Source: Fundidesulfovibrio terrae (lineage in GTDB: Bacteria; Desulfobacterota; Desulfovibrionia; Desulfovibrionales; Desulfovibrionaceae). Taken from it: a stretch of DNA of 64,000 bases. A program made the translations under genes and the position numbers. The notes under the pieces were generated by a model that did not search any database, was not told where the DNA came from, and saw only the letters and a program-made list of their open reading frames with translations. The DNA is taken from the NCBI RefSeq assembly GCF_022808915.1, contig NZ_JAKZFS010000002.1, positions 62,001 through 126,000 of the forward strand, given 5' to 3'. How positions within the stretch are numbered: the stretch's first letter is position 1; each line of letters starts with the position of its first letter. This document shows, piece by piece, positions 52,884-62,701 of this stretch.

Positions 52884-55112
52884 TCACTTGAATCCCAGCA
52901 GTTGGGCGAAGACCTTGCCCTCGCCCTGGTCGAGCTTCCTGTCCCAGAGGAGGTTCTGCACGGCCCACCAGTCCTCGGGCAGGCCAAGCTCCCGCACCCG
53001 GCCCACCATGCGGCCGAGCTCGTCCCAGTCCGGCGCGGGCGAGGCGGCCTGGGCCAGCGCCCGGGCGTTCAGGCGCTCCATGAGCCCGGCCCGCTCGAAG
53101 CCGCAGCCGCCGCACTGGCGCAGAAACGCGAGCAGGAGTTCGCGCTGTTTGGGCGAAAGGTCAAGCCCCCAGACGTAGGCCCAGGCCAGGGGCGCCCACA
53201 TGCCGGCCCAGCGCGGGGCCAGCGTCAGGGTGGACTGGGCCTCCTGGATTTCCGTGATGAGGTTTGCGCCCAGCGTCATGCGGCTCACGGAGTCCTGCCA
53301 CAGCGCGTCCGAGGCCCGCACCGCGAAGGCGTCGGCCAGCCCCTGGCGCTTGTTCACGGGCAGTTCGCGCGGGACGAACACGGTCCGCCCGGCCGGGCCC
53401 TCCACCGTGACGGGCGTGGCCAGGAGGTCCCCGCTTGCGGGCGGAGACCACGTCCAGCGCACTTCGTCCGCGCCGGATTCCAGGGCCCAGGCGATGGACG
53501 CCGTCCCGCCGGACGCATCCTTGGCCTGCACGGTGACGGCCACGCCCGGCCACACGGCCTGGGCGCTCGCTCCGGGACCTGGCAGGCGATCCTCGCCCCA
53601 GAGGGTGACGAGGGCCTGGGCGGCAAGCGAGGCGTCGGATTCGCGGCGCGGCGTGACCGCCTTGCGCCAGATCGTTGCGGCGTTGCCGTACTCGGGCACG
53701 TTGGATTCGGCCGTCTCCAGGATGGAGACCACTTCGGCCTCGATGGAGGCCGCGCCGGTTCGCTCGGCCAGTTCCATGGCCCGCAGGGCGTAGGTGAGAG
53801 CGTTGACCGGCTCGATGCGCGAGACCTCATCGAAGAACCAGGCGCAGCTGGCCAGGGACGACAACCCCCACTGCTGCATGGCCAGAAGCTTCCAGGCGGC
53901 CGCCTGGTCCTTGGCCGGGAGCTTGGCCCGGAAATGTTCCTTGGCGAAGGCGTCCTGGTCCGTGAGCCCGGCCAGGACCTTCCCGTAGGCCGTGAGCGCC
54001 GCCCTGGGGTCTGCGAAGCAGGAGGCCCCGCGCTGGAAGTAATGCTGGTCGGCCATGTCCTTGACCCGCTGCAGGGCCTGGCGAAGGGGCGCGCGCCAGC
54101 GCTGGTGCCAGCCCGCGTGGCCGCCGGTTACGCAGCCGCAGGGCGAGAGCCAGCGCGCAACCCCGTGGGCGCAGCTCCAGGCGGAGGGCTCGTGCAGCCT
54201 GACCTGCATCCGGGGCGGGTTGGCGGCCAGGAAGGCGGCGAAGTTGGTCAGGCCCACTCCGTCGCGGCCCTGCCGGGCCTGGTCCAGCACGAAGGCCAGG
54301 GCCATCTCGCCGAAGGTGAAGTGGTGGCCGTAGGTCTCGCCGTCGGTGGCCAGGGCCAGGAGACCGGGGCTGGCCGCCTGGGAGAGCCTGCGCCAGAAGC
54401 CCTCGCCGTCGGCCAGGAGCCGCTCGAAGGCCACGGCCTGGGACAGGGGGCCGTCGTAGAAGAACACGCTGATGGAACGCCCGGAGGGCAGCTTCACCAG
54501 GTAGGGCTGGCGGATGTCCAGGCTGCCCTGGTCCACCGGGGTCCAGTGGCCGTTGCTCAGGGGACCGACGGCCTGGGCCTGTCCTGGAGCCAGGATGGTG
54601 AAGCGGATGGAGTTGGCCGCCAGCACCTCCAGGGTGTCGGTGTCCACGGCGGTCTCGGCCAGCCACATGCCTTCGGGGGCGCGCCCGAAGCGGGCCTGGA
54701 AGTCGTCCACGGCCCAGGCGACTTCCAGCTCCTTGTCCAGCTGGGTGGCCAGGGGGAGGATCTGGTGGTGGTACACCTGGGCCAGGGCGTTGCCGTGCCC
54801 CAGGCGCGCGAGGCTTGCCCGGTCGGCCTCGGCCATGAGCCGCACCGTGTCCGGATCGGCCTGGGCCATCCAGGCGAGCAGCGTGGGACCCGCGTTGAAG
54901 CTCATCCACTCGTAGCAGTTCATCACCTCGACGATGCGCCCCGAACCGTCCAGGCGGCGCGCCCGGGCGAGCGGGGCGTAGGATTCGCGGGTGATGCGCT
55001 GGTTCCAGTTGAGGCTCGGTGCGGCGCTGCCTTCGGGAAGGATGGCGCCCAGCCAGGGGTCCTCACGGGGGGGCTGGTAGAAATGGCCGTGGATGCACAG
55101 GTGTTTGTCCAT
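52884..55112 (-). CDS. Glycoside hydrolase family 57 protein
   Basis: 742 residues, no signal sequence, so cytoplasmic. The family opening CIHGHFYQPPRED (7-18) is present, the likely nucleophile Glu is in GMWLAETAVD (Glu153) and the acid/base Asp in LALATDGETYGHHF (Asp257). The C-terminal half resembles the DUF3536 region common in this GH57 branch. GH57 enzymes act on alpha-glucans (amylase, branching or 4-alpha-glucanotransferase activity); the exact activity here is open. It follows the hybrid kinase in the same direction by 40 bases, with pyrF 157 bases downstream. Confidence 0.93.
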   Translation of the reverse strand: MDKHLCIHGHFYQPPREDPWLGAILPEGSAAPSLNWNQRITRESYAPLARARRLDGSGRIVEVMNCYEWMSFNAGPTLLAWMAQADPDTVRLMAEADRASLARLGHGNALAQVYHHQILPLATQLDKELEVAWAVDDFQARFGRAPEGMWLAETAVDTDTLEVLAANSIRFTILAPGQAQAVGPLSNGHWTPVDQGSLDIRQPYLVKLPSGRSISVFFYDGPLSQAVAFERLLADGEGFWRRLSQAASPGLLALATDGETYGHHFTFGEMALAFVLDQARQGRDGVGLTNFAAFLAANPPRMQVRLHEPSAWSCAHGVARWLSPCGCVTGGHAGWHQRWRAPLRQALQRVKDMADQHYFQRGASCFADPRAALTAYGKVLAGLTDQDAFAKEHFRAKLPAKDQAAAWKLLAMQQWGLSSLASCAWFFDEVSRIEPVNALTYALRAMELAERTGAASIEAEVVSILETAESNVPEYGNAATIWRKAVTPRRESDASLAAQALVTLWGEDRLPGPGASAQAVWPGVAVTVQAKDASGGTASIAWALESGADEVRWTWSPPASGDLLATPVTVEGPAGRTVFVPRELPVNKRQGLADAFAVRASDALWQDSVSRMTLGANLITEIQEAQSTLTLAPRWAGMWAPLAWAYVWGLDLSPKQRELLLAFLRQCGGCGFERAGLMERLNARALAQAASPAPDWDELGRMVGRVRELGLPEDWWAVQNLLWDRKLDQGEGKVFAQLLGFK

Positions 55113-55151
55113 GCCCCCTCCTAACGGTTTTATGAAGGGCTTGGTAGAGGT

Positions 55152-57410
55152 TCAGTGGGGCCGCTGCCGCCAATGCTTGCCCATGGCCCGGGCCAGCACC
55201 CCGGCCAGGTGGTCGTACTCCACGGGCTTGGCCAGGTAGTCGTCCATTCCGGCGGCCAGGAAGCGTTCGCGGTCCCCGGGCAGGGCGTGGGCGGTGAGGG
55301 CGATGATGGGAACGCGCGACTTGTCCCCCAGGGCGGGCGCGGCGCGGATGGCCCGGGTGGCGGAGATGCCGTCCATCTCGGGCATCTGGATGTCCATGAG
55401 GACGCAGTCGAAGTCATCCTGGGCCAGGGCCTTGAGCGCGTCCGCGCCGTTTTCCACGATGGTGGCGCGGTAGCCCAGGTTCTCGAGCATATCCATGGTC
55501 ATCACGGTGTTGATGGGGTCGTCCTCGGCCAGCAGGATGCGTCCGCCCGCGGTCACTCCCTCGGCGGGGGCCGAAGCGGTCAGGGGGGCTTCGGTGCCCA
55601 GGGGCGCGGCGTGGACGGGCATGGTGAAGGAGACCGTGGTGCCCGCGCCTGCCTCGGTGTCGAGTTCCAGGACGCCGCCCCACAGGGCCACCAGGCGCTT
55701 CACGATGGCCAGGCCCAGTCCGGCCCCCTGGTAGCGGCGCGTGCGCGAACCGTCGGCCTGGGTGAACGGCTCGAAGATGCGCTGGATCTTTTCCGGGGAG
55801 ATGCCGATGCCGGTGTCCTCCACGGTGAAGAGCAGGCGCGTGATCCCGGACGGGTCGCGCGCCACGCCGTCCACGCGAAGCGTCACGGAGCCGTGCTCGG
55901 TGAACTTCACGGCGTTGCCCACCAGGTTGAAGAGCACCTGTCTGAGCCTGCCCCCATCGCCCATAAGTGTCCGCGGCAGGGCCGGGTCGGCCTCCACGAT
56001 GATGGCGACGGACTTGGTCCGGGCCTGGCGGGCGTTGAGCTGGATGATCTCGTCCAGTATCTCCGCCGGGGCGAAGGGCTCGATGCCGCACTGCTGCCCT
56101 CCGGATTCCAGGCTCGAGTATTCCAGGATGTCGCCGAGCAGCGTGAGCAGGGACCGGCCGCAGTCCAGGGCGTTCTTCACCCACCCGGACTGGCGCTCGT
56201 CCAGGCTCGACTTCTCCATGAGCTGGAGCATGCCCAACACGCCGTTCAGGGGGGTGCGTATCTCGTGGCTGACGTTGGCCAGAAATTCGCTCTTGGCCTG
56301 GTTGGCCGCCTCGGCGGCCTCCTTGGCGGCGATCAGCTCGCGTTCGCTCCTGAGCTGGGCGGTGATGTCGATGACCACGGCCAGCACCACGCGCTCCCCT
56401 GCGGGATCCTCGGTGAGCAGCGCGTCCAGGACCACCTGTCTGGACTTGCCCTGGAACGTGCGCAGTTCGGCCTGCACGTGGCGGATGGGCATGCCCATCC
56501 ACAGCTGCTCCAGCCTCTCCGGGGCCACGCGCAGAACCTCGGAGGCCGGGGTGGAGAGCAGCTTCTCCCGGGAATAGCCCGTGTGGTCGCACAGGGTGCG
56601 GTTGACGTCGCTGAACCAGCCGTTCCCGGCCAGGGAGAACATCATGACCGGCGCGGACTCGAACATCTGGCGGTACCAGGTGCGGCTCAGGCGCACGAAG
56701 CGTTCCCGGTCGTCCAGGGAGTCCATCATTTCGCGGATGGTGCTGGCCAGGGAGGTGAAGACGTCGATGCCCTCGTAGCTGGGGCGTTCGCCGCGCTCCA
56801 GGGCGCGTGCGATGAGCTTCACCGGGCGCGACACGGTGTGCTGCGCGAAAAAGAAGAACCCGGCCAGTGCCAGGATCAGGGCGCCGCCCGCGCCCAAGTA
56901 GAGGTTGCGGATGTTGGCGGCGAGAGCGGTATAGTCCGAGGCGTTCTCCACAAACCAGATGCGCCACTCCCAGAGCGGGAATTCCATCCGGAAGGTGTAG
57001 GTGAAGGATCCGGCCTCGCCCGTCACGCCCGAGGCCCGGGACTCCACGGGCATCGAAAGCAGCTTCTCCGGATGGTCGACTCCCTGGCTCAAGAGCACCT
57101 GTCCGGCGGAGTTGGCGACGACGGCCTGGGATTCGGTCAGGCGGAAGTGTTTTCCCAGCCGGGTCAGCGCCTTGGCCTTGGCGATGCGGACCTCGCCCGG
57201 ATCGGAAAGCTTGCCGGACTGGACAAGGTGGTCGTAGGCGTCGTTCAGGATTTCCGCCGCTTCGCGCCCGTAGCCTTGCAGGTCGTGCCCGGCCCGCTCT
57301 TCGGCGAAGCGGGAGATGGAGCCCAGCACGAAGACCGCCAGGAACCCCCACAAGATAAAGACTCCGGCGATGATGGGGATGGCGAGGCGGAAGGAGAGGC
57401 GGTTCAGCAC
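55152..57410 (-). CDS. Membrane hybrid sensor histidine kinase (HAMP-PAS-HisKA-ATPase-REC)
   Basis: 752 residues. Two membrane helices (about 10-32 and 170-192) frame a periplasmic domain of about 135 residues. Then come HAMP (about 193-245), PAS (about 255-370), HisKA with NVSHEIRTPLNG (about 385-450), the ATPase with NLVGNAVKFTE and DTGIGI (about 490-605), and a receiver with VLMDIQMPEMDG (about 632-748). The phospho-relay partner is not adjacent. Its gene begins three bases after that of a periplasmic binding protein, suggesting that the binding protein presents ligand to this kinase. Confidence 0.95.
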   Translation of the reverse strand: MLNRLSFRLAIPIIAGVFILWGFLAVFVLGSISRFAEERAGHDLQGYGREAAEILNDAYDHLVQSGKLSDPGEVRIAKAKALTRLGKHFRLTESQAVVANSAGQVLLSQGVDHPEKLLSMPVESRASGVTGEAGSFTYTFRMEFPLWEWRIWFVENASDYTALAANIRNLYLGAGGALILALAGFFFFAQHTVSRPVKLIARALERGERPSYEGIDVFTSLASTIREMMDSLDDRERFVRLSRTWYRQMFESAPVMMFSLAGNGWFSDVNRTLCDHTGYSREKLLSTPASEVLRVAPERLEQLWMGMPIRHVQAELRTFQGKSRQVVLDALLTEDPAGERVVLAVVIDITAQLRSERELIAAKEAAEAANQAKSEFLANVSHEIRTPLNGVLGMLQLMEKSSLDERQSGWVKNALDCGRSLLTLLGDILEYSSLESGGQQCGIEPFAPAEILDEIIQLNARQARTKSVAIIVEADPALPRTLMGDGGRLRQVLFNLVGNAVKFTEHGSVTLRVDGVARDPSGITRLLFTVEDTGIGISPEKIQRIFEPFTQADGSRTRRYQGAGLGLAIVKRLVALWGGVLELDTEAGAGTTVSFTMPVHAAPLGTEAPLTASAPAEGVTAGGRILLAEDDPINTVMTMDMLENLGYRATIVENGADALKALAQDDFDCVLMDIQMPEMDGISATRAIRAAPALGDKSRVPIIALTAHALPGDRERFLAAGMDDYLAKPVEYDHLAGVLARAMGKHWRQRPH

Positions 57411-57413
57411 GGG

Positions 57414-58574
57414 CTACCTCGAGAGGGCCGGTTTGGCCGTGCGCAGCATTTCGGGCCAGACGATCTCGCGTTTGCCTTTCTGCCATTGCACCGTGACGGG
57501 GAACTGGCGCAGCTGCATGCCCGTGGGGTCGACGGCGTAGCGGCCGAGAATGGTCAAGGTTTCCAGTTCCGCCAGGGCTTTCCTGATCTTCTCGGGGGCG
57601 AGGCTGCGGGCCTTGGCGGCGGCGGCCTCGAGAACCTGCCCGGCGGCGTAGCCGCAGGCGGCCAGGTGGTCGGGCTCGCGGTTCTGGGTGGCGCGGAAGC
57701 GCTCCGCGAAATCCAGGCCGTCGGGATAGGCCCCGGCGATGCGGACGTCCCAGGGCGTCGAGGTGAACAGGCCTTCCAGGTCGCGGCCGGGGAATTCGAG
57801 CAGCATCCTGTTGGTTCCCTGGCCGGACGAGACGTAGAGGCTCTTGGGCTTGCATCCCGACCGTTTCAGTTCCCTGAGGGCCTCGGTGCAGCCTTCCTGA
57901 CTGCCCCAGATGGTCAGGGCGCGGGGGGTGTCCCGTACGATCTGGGCGATGGCCGCCGGCAGGCCCTGGAGGCCTGTGGACACCTTGGCGGACAGGTCCA
58001 TGCCGTAGCGGCGCGCCAGAGTGGTAATGTTGTCGATCACTTCCTCGCTGGTGGGATGATCCACCACGAGCATGGACACGGTGTCGATTCCGCTGCGCGA
58101 GATGAGCTCGAAATACCCGGCGGGCCACTCGGACAGCGGGGACTGCACCCCGAAGGCCAGGCCCTTGCCATCCTTCCACAGCACGTCCGAGGTGGCCACC
58201 GGGAAGACCGCGGGAACCTTGGCCTTTTCCAGGGGGGGCAAAGCGGCCAGGGCCAGGCGGGCGTGGTCCGGTCCGAGAATCAGGTCAGCCCCGTGGGGGG
58301 ACGCCAGGGTCTCGTATGCAGCCTCGGTCTTTCCCGGGTTGGATTCGTCGTCCTTGAGCAAAAGTTCCACCTTGCGCCCGAGTATGCCGCCCCTTTCGTT
58401 GACGTCCTGGGCCCACATCCTCAGGCCTTTCGCGTACATGTCGCCGCTGGAGGCGTAGCCGCCGCTCTCGCTGACGGTTGCCCCGACGATTACCGGCAGG
58501 GCCGGCTTCACCGCCTGGGCGGATATGGAGAGGGCGGAAAGGCCGGCAGCGAGCAGAGCGAGAATCGTACGCAC
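57414..58574 (-). CDS. Periplasmic ligand-binding protein, branched-chain amino acid (LivJ/Peripla_BP_6) type
   Basis: 386 residues from a GTG at 58574 with AAAAGG upstream; an earlier in-frame ATG at 58640 would put 22 residues before the signal sequence, which is less likely. The signal sequence is about 1-22. The mature domain has PVIVGATVSESGGYASSGDMYAKGLRMWAQDVN and LLLKDDESNPGKTEAAYETL, typical of type I binding folds. No transport permease or ATPase genes are nearby; it is followed by the sensor kinase gene, so a sensory role is preferred over uptake. Confidence 0.9.
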   Translation of the reverse strand: MRTILALLAAGLSALSISAQAVKPALPVIVGATVSESGGYASSGDMYAKGLRMWAQDVNERGGILGRKVELLLKDDESNPGKTEAAYETLASPHGADLILGPDHARLALAALPPLEKAKVPAVFPVATSDVLWKDGKGLAFGVQSPLSEWPAGYFELISRSGIDTVSMLVVDHPTSEEVIDNITTLARRYGMDLSAKVSTGLQGLPAAIAQIVRDTPRALTIWGSQEGCTEALRELKRSGCKPKSLYVSSGQGTNRMLLEFPGRDLEGLFTSTPWDVRIAGAYPDGLDFAERFRATQNREPDHLAACGYAAGQVLEAAAAKARSLAPEKIRKALAELETLTILGRYAVDPTGMQLRQFPVTVQWQKGKREIVWPEMLRTAKPALSR

Positions 58575-58736
58575 GTGATTTGACCTTTTGGCTGAAAGGC
58601 TTTCACGACGAACATACTCTGAAATGGGGAAAAAGGACAAGCAGGGAATGGAATATTCAGACGCGGAAGCGAAGGATTCCTTCCTAGGTAACGGGGGGCA
58701 AAATGTGGGAAGGCCTGTTTCCGCGGGACAGGAGGG

Positions 58737-59588
58737 TCAGCGGATCCACGAGGCGACGCGCGTGGCCAGCCACTCCAGGGTGAGCACGGGGTTGATCTGT
58801 CCCACCAGCGCCTCCTGGGAATTTTCCAGTAGGAGGTCCAGGCGGCGCAGGCCTTGAAGGCCCAGGCGGCTGCTCAAAAAGGAGCCCAGCGACGAGGCGT
58901 CGCGGCCGGCCAGAACGTCGGCCAGTTCCTTGGAGAGAGCCAGCACCACGTGCTGGGCCGCGTTGCGGGTGAGCCTGCCCTTGGAGGATGTGAGGGAAAA
59001 AAGCCCGAGCCCCGTGCGCCAGAAGTGTTCCAGGGCGTCCAGCCAGTCGGCCCCAGCCTGCTTCTCTTCGGCTGTGAGGGCGCCCCCCGCTTCGGGCCAG
59101 GCCAGGGTCAGGGTCCAGGAGCGCGAGACCAGCGTGGGCAGCAGGCGCTCCCGCTGGGGGGCCAGCAGCACGAACACGTTGCCTGGCCTGGGCTCCTCCA
59201 TGGACTTGAGCAGGGCGTTGGCTGCCGAGGGCGTGAGCCCCTGGGCCTCGGTGAGCACCACCACCCGGTGGCCCGGGCCGCGCGGGGGCTCGCCCACCTT
59301 CTGGCGCACCTCGCGCACGTCGTCCACCTTGATGGACTGCTCGGTTCCGTCCAGGAAGATCAGGTCCATGTAGACCTTGTCGCGGATCTGCACGCAGGGT
59401 TCGCAGGCCCCGCAGGCCCCGAATTCGCCGCAACTGAGCGCAGCCGCGTAATAAAGGGCGGCCGCCTCGCGGTCCGAGGCGGTGCCGCCCTCTAGAACGA
59501 GCACCTGCGGAGGGTTCTCCGCCAGCTGGTCCAGACGCCGCCTCGCCTGCTCCTGGCGGGGGGAAAGCCCGAAAAAGGCGGCGTCCAT
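58737..59588 (-). CDS. holB: DNA polymerase III subunit delta-prime
   Basis: 283 residues. The zinc-binding Cys set CGEFGACGACEPC, the sensor segment SIKVDDVREVRQKV, GHRVVVLTEAQGLTPSAANALLKSMEEPRPGNVFVLLA and TLVSRSW are the hallmarks of clamp-loader delta-prime/gamma AAA proteins. The Walker A loop is degenerate (LEGGTASDREAA), as in delta-prime, so it is probably an ATPase-inactive subunit. It loads the sliding clamp with the tau/gamma complex. It starts three bases after purA and is cotranscribed. Confidence 0.92.
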   Translation of the reverse strand: MDAAFFGLSPRQEQARRRLDQLAENPPQVLVLEGGTASDREAAALYYAAALSCGEFGACGACEPCVQIRDKVYMDLIFLDGTEQSIKVDDVREVRQKVGEPPRGPGHRVVVLTEAQGLTPSAANALLKSMEEPRPGNVFVLLAPQRERLLPTLVSRSWTLTLAWPEAGGALTAEEKQAGADWLDALEHFWRTGLGLFSLTSSKGRLTRNAAQHVVLALSKELADVLAGRDASSLGSFLSSRLGLQGLRRLDLLLENSQEALVGQINPVLTLEWLATRVASWIR

Positions 59589-59591
59589 GCA

Positions 59592-60872
<1,281 letters not shown>

Positions 60873-61010
60873 GAGTCCTCCAGAGTAGAGAGTGACGGGG
60901 CTTGACCCCCGTACCCCGCCGGGGAAATGATTTCCCCCGGACCCCTCGATAAATTTCATCGGGACCGCGCGCGGGGTCCCGGAAGTTACCCCTTTCACAA
61001 AAGGCTTTTT

Positions 61011-61039
61011 TGCGTAAAAAACCCCACCAGCGTTGTCAA
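61011..61039 (-). promoter_or_regulatory. Sigma-70-type promoter of purA
   Basis: Minus strand TTGACA (61034-61039, consensus), 17 bases, TACGCA (61011-61016). Transcription would begin about 130 bases before the purA start codon. Confidence 0.65.
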
Positions 61040-61102
61040 CGAAATACGGCGGGCGTAGAGAGTTCGCTGAACGTCGCCGCCCTCGACCGCGAAGCTATAA
61101 AA

Positions 61103-61217
61103 GATTCCAAAGGAACGACGATTCCGCAGGACAGCGTAACTGGACGCTGCCTGCAGCGCCCGAAGGGCGAGGGCCAGGACGGCCCGAGTCAAATTCCCTT
61201 GGCTGCCGGAGGCATAT
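61103..61217. repeat. Dispersed hairpin repeat, copy 3, arms separated
   Basis: GATTCCAAAGGAA at the left and TTCCCTTGGCTGCCGGAGGCAT at the right correspond to the two arms of the repeat at 36484 and 46451, but about 85 bases, themselves rich in small hairpins, lie between them. It ends just before the start codon at 61226. Confidence 0.65.
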
Positions 61218-61225
61218 CTCTTCCC

Positions 61226-62200
61226 ATGGAATTCACCGTCTATCTCGCCCCCAAGGGCTTCACCAACGAACTCGTCTACGAGCTCGGCGACGTGGCGGAA
61301 GTCGTAGACCGCCTGGTCTTCGCGCCCGGCCCGCCGCGTCCCGTGGCCTGGGCCCAGAACATCTGGCTCAATCCCCAGCGCATCCAGATCGACTCCATCT
61401 CCGACGGGGCCAACAAGTTGAAGGCCCTGCAGCGCAACTGGGCCCTGTGGAGCGTTCGCCACAACCGCCGCGCCCGCTTGATCGAGGAGCAGCTCCCGGC
61501 GGTGCGGCCCAAGCCCGTGGCCATCGGCACGCCGCCGCCGCGCGCGCCGCTGGGATCCTGGACGCTCCTCGAGCGCGACGTCATCGTGGCCTCCCCGGCC
61601 TGCACGAGCCCGTTCCCCCATGGGGAGGTGCAGTTCGTGGAGAACAAGCAGGGGCCGCCCAACCGGGCGTACCTCAAGCTCTGGGAGCTCTTCACGCTTC
61701 TGGAGGCCGCGCCCAAGCCCGGCAGCTTCTGCCTGGACATGGGCGGCTGCCCCGGCGGCTGGACCTGGGTGCTGGCGAGCCTTGGGTGCAAGGTGCTCAC
61801 CGTGGACAAGGCCCCTCTCGATCCGCGCATCGAGGCCATGCCGGGCGTGGATTTCCGGCTGCTTTCGGCCTTCGCCCTGGACCCGCGCGAGGTGGGCGAG
61901 GTGGACTGGCTCTTCTGCGACGTGGCCTGCTATCCGGACAGGCTGTGGCGGCTGGTGGACCGCTGGCGCACCTTCGGCAAGGTGCGCAACTTCGTGTGCA
62001 CCATCAAGTTCCAGGGACCGACCGACCACGAGACCGCGGCCAAGTTCTGGGCCTTCCCGGGCTCGCGGCTGGTGCACCTGTACAACAACAAGCACGAGCT
62101 GACCTGGGTGCTTCTGGACAAGGAGGAGTTCCCCAGCTTCGCGCCGGAGGAGCCGGGCGGCAAGCTCGGCGAGTTCGGGATGCCGGAAGAGGGCGCGTAA
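61226..62200 (+). CDS. SAM-dependent rRNA 2'-O-methyltransferase, FtsJ/RlmM-like
   Basis: 324 residues from the ATG at 61226, where homology begins (MEFTVYLAPKGFTNELVYELG); an in-frame extension upstream is not supported. The N-terminal part is a THUMP-like region (about 1-150), then a Rossmann methyltransferase domain with CLDMGGCPGGWTWVL (SAM-binding motif I) and catalytic-type residues in VDWLFCDVACYP and NFVCTIKFQG. RlmM methylates C2498 of 23S rRNA in E. coli; the same role is likely but not certain. It is divergent from purA. Confidence 0.87.
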   Translation: MEFTVYLAPKGFTNELVYELGDVAEVVDRLVFAPGPPRPVAWAQNIWLNPQRIQIDSISDGANKLKALQRNWALWSVRHNRRARLIEEQLPAVRPKPVAIGTPPPRAPLGSWTLLERDVIVASPACTSPFPHGEVQFVENKQGPPNRAYLKLWELFTLLEAAPKPGSFCLDMGGCPGGWTWVLASLGCKVLTVDKAPLDPRIEAMPGVDFRLLSAFALDPREVGEVDWLFCDVACYPDRLWRLVDRWRTFGKVRNFVCTIKFQGPTDHETAAKFWAFPGSRLVHLYNNKHELTWVLLDKEEFPSFAPEEPGGKLGEFGMPEEGA

Positions 62201-62227
62201 GCGCCCCGGAAGGCGGGCCGGGCGGAA

Positions 62228-62575
62228 CTATTCCGTGCTGCCGGGCTCGTCCTTGCTCTTGAAGGAAAGCACCTTGCCCTTGGTCTTGGCCTTGGGCTTC
62301 TCGGGCTGCGGGTCGGCGTGGTTGGGCACGGCCTCGATGAGCTGCTTGGGCGGGGGCGTCTCGCCCGGGGTGCGGCCTTCGGACCAGTTCAGGTTGAAAA
62401 GCTGGTTCTTGAACCGCACGGCCTGGATCATGGACAGGATGAGCACGGCCTCTTCCCACCGCTTGGACGGCTCGAAGCGTTTGACCTGCTCGGCGTAGCG
62501 CTCCCACATGCTGGTCAGCGACGCCTCGTCGAAGTTGTTGAGCTGCCTGGCCAGCTTCACCAGAACTTTTTCCAC
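62228..62575 (-). CDS. Small hypothetical protein
   Basis: 115 residues. The first 70 are helical (MEKVLVKLARQLNNFDEASLT with RWEEAVLILSMIQAVRFKNQLF), then a Pro/Lys-rich tail KAKTKGKVLSFKSKDE. No export signal. The family is unknown to me. It converges on the methyltransferase (27 bases between ends) and is divergent from the purH-like gene. Confidence 0.72.
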   Translation of the reverse strand: MEKVLVKLARQLNNFDEASLTSMWERYAEQVKRFEPSKRWEEAVLILSMIQAVRFKNQLFNLNWSEGRTPGETPPPKQLIEAVPNHADPQPEKPKAKTKGKVLSFKSKDEPGSTE

Positions 62576-62701
62576 GATCCCTCCGGAAGTGACGCAGCCC
62601 CTCTAGCACGAATTCCCGGCGCGGCCAATGGCCGTTTGCCGCCCGGGGCCGCCTGTGATAGCCTGCGGCCTCTTTCGCACCCCACCCACGGAGCATATCC
62701 C

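Larger units (their letters stand above)
60873..61225. other. Divergent control region between purA and the methyltransferase gene
   Basis: It holds the purA promoter, its structured leader and the split copy of the dispersed hairpin repeat (61103-61217). In the leader, GGGACC...GGTCCC near 60960-60980 and CCGGGGGAAAT/ATTTCCCCGG near 60920-60945 can fold; the latter belongs to a repetitive style of leader and is not a recognised riboswitch. No gene is present. Confidence 0.6.

Noticed and set aside
52902-55124. A 740-codon plus-strand open frame
   Set aside because: Mirrors the GH57 gene exactly in extent and lacks any motif or ribosome site.
55155-58583. An 1142-codon plus-strand open frame
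   Set aside because: Runs antisense through two well-supported genes (hybrid kinase and binding protein).
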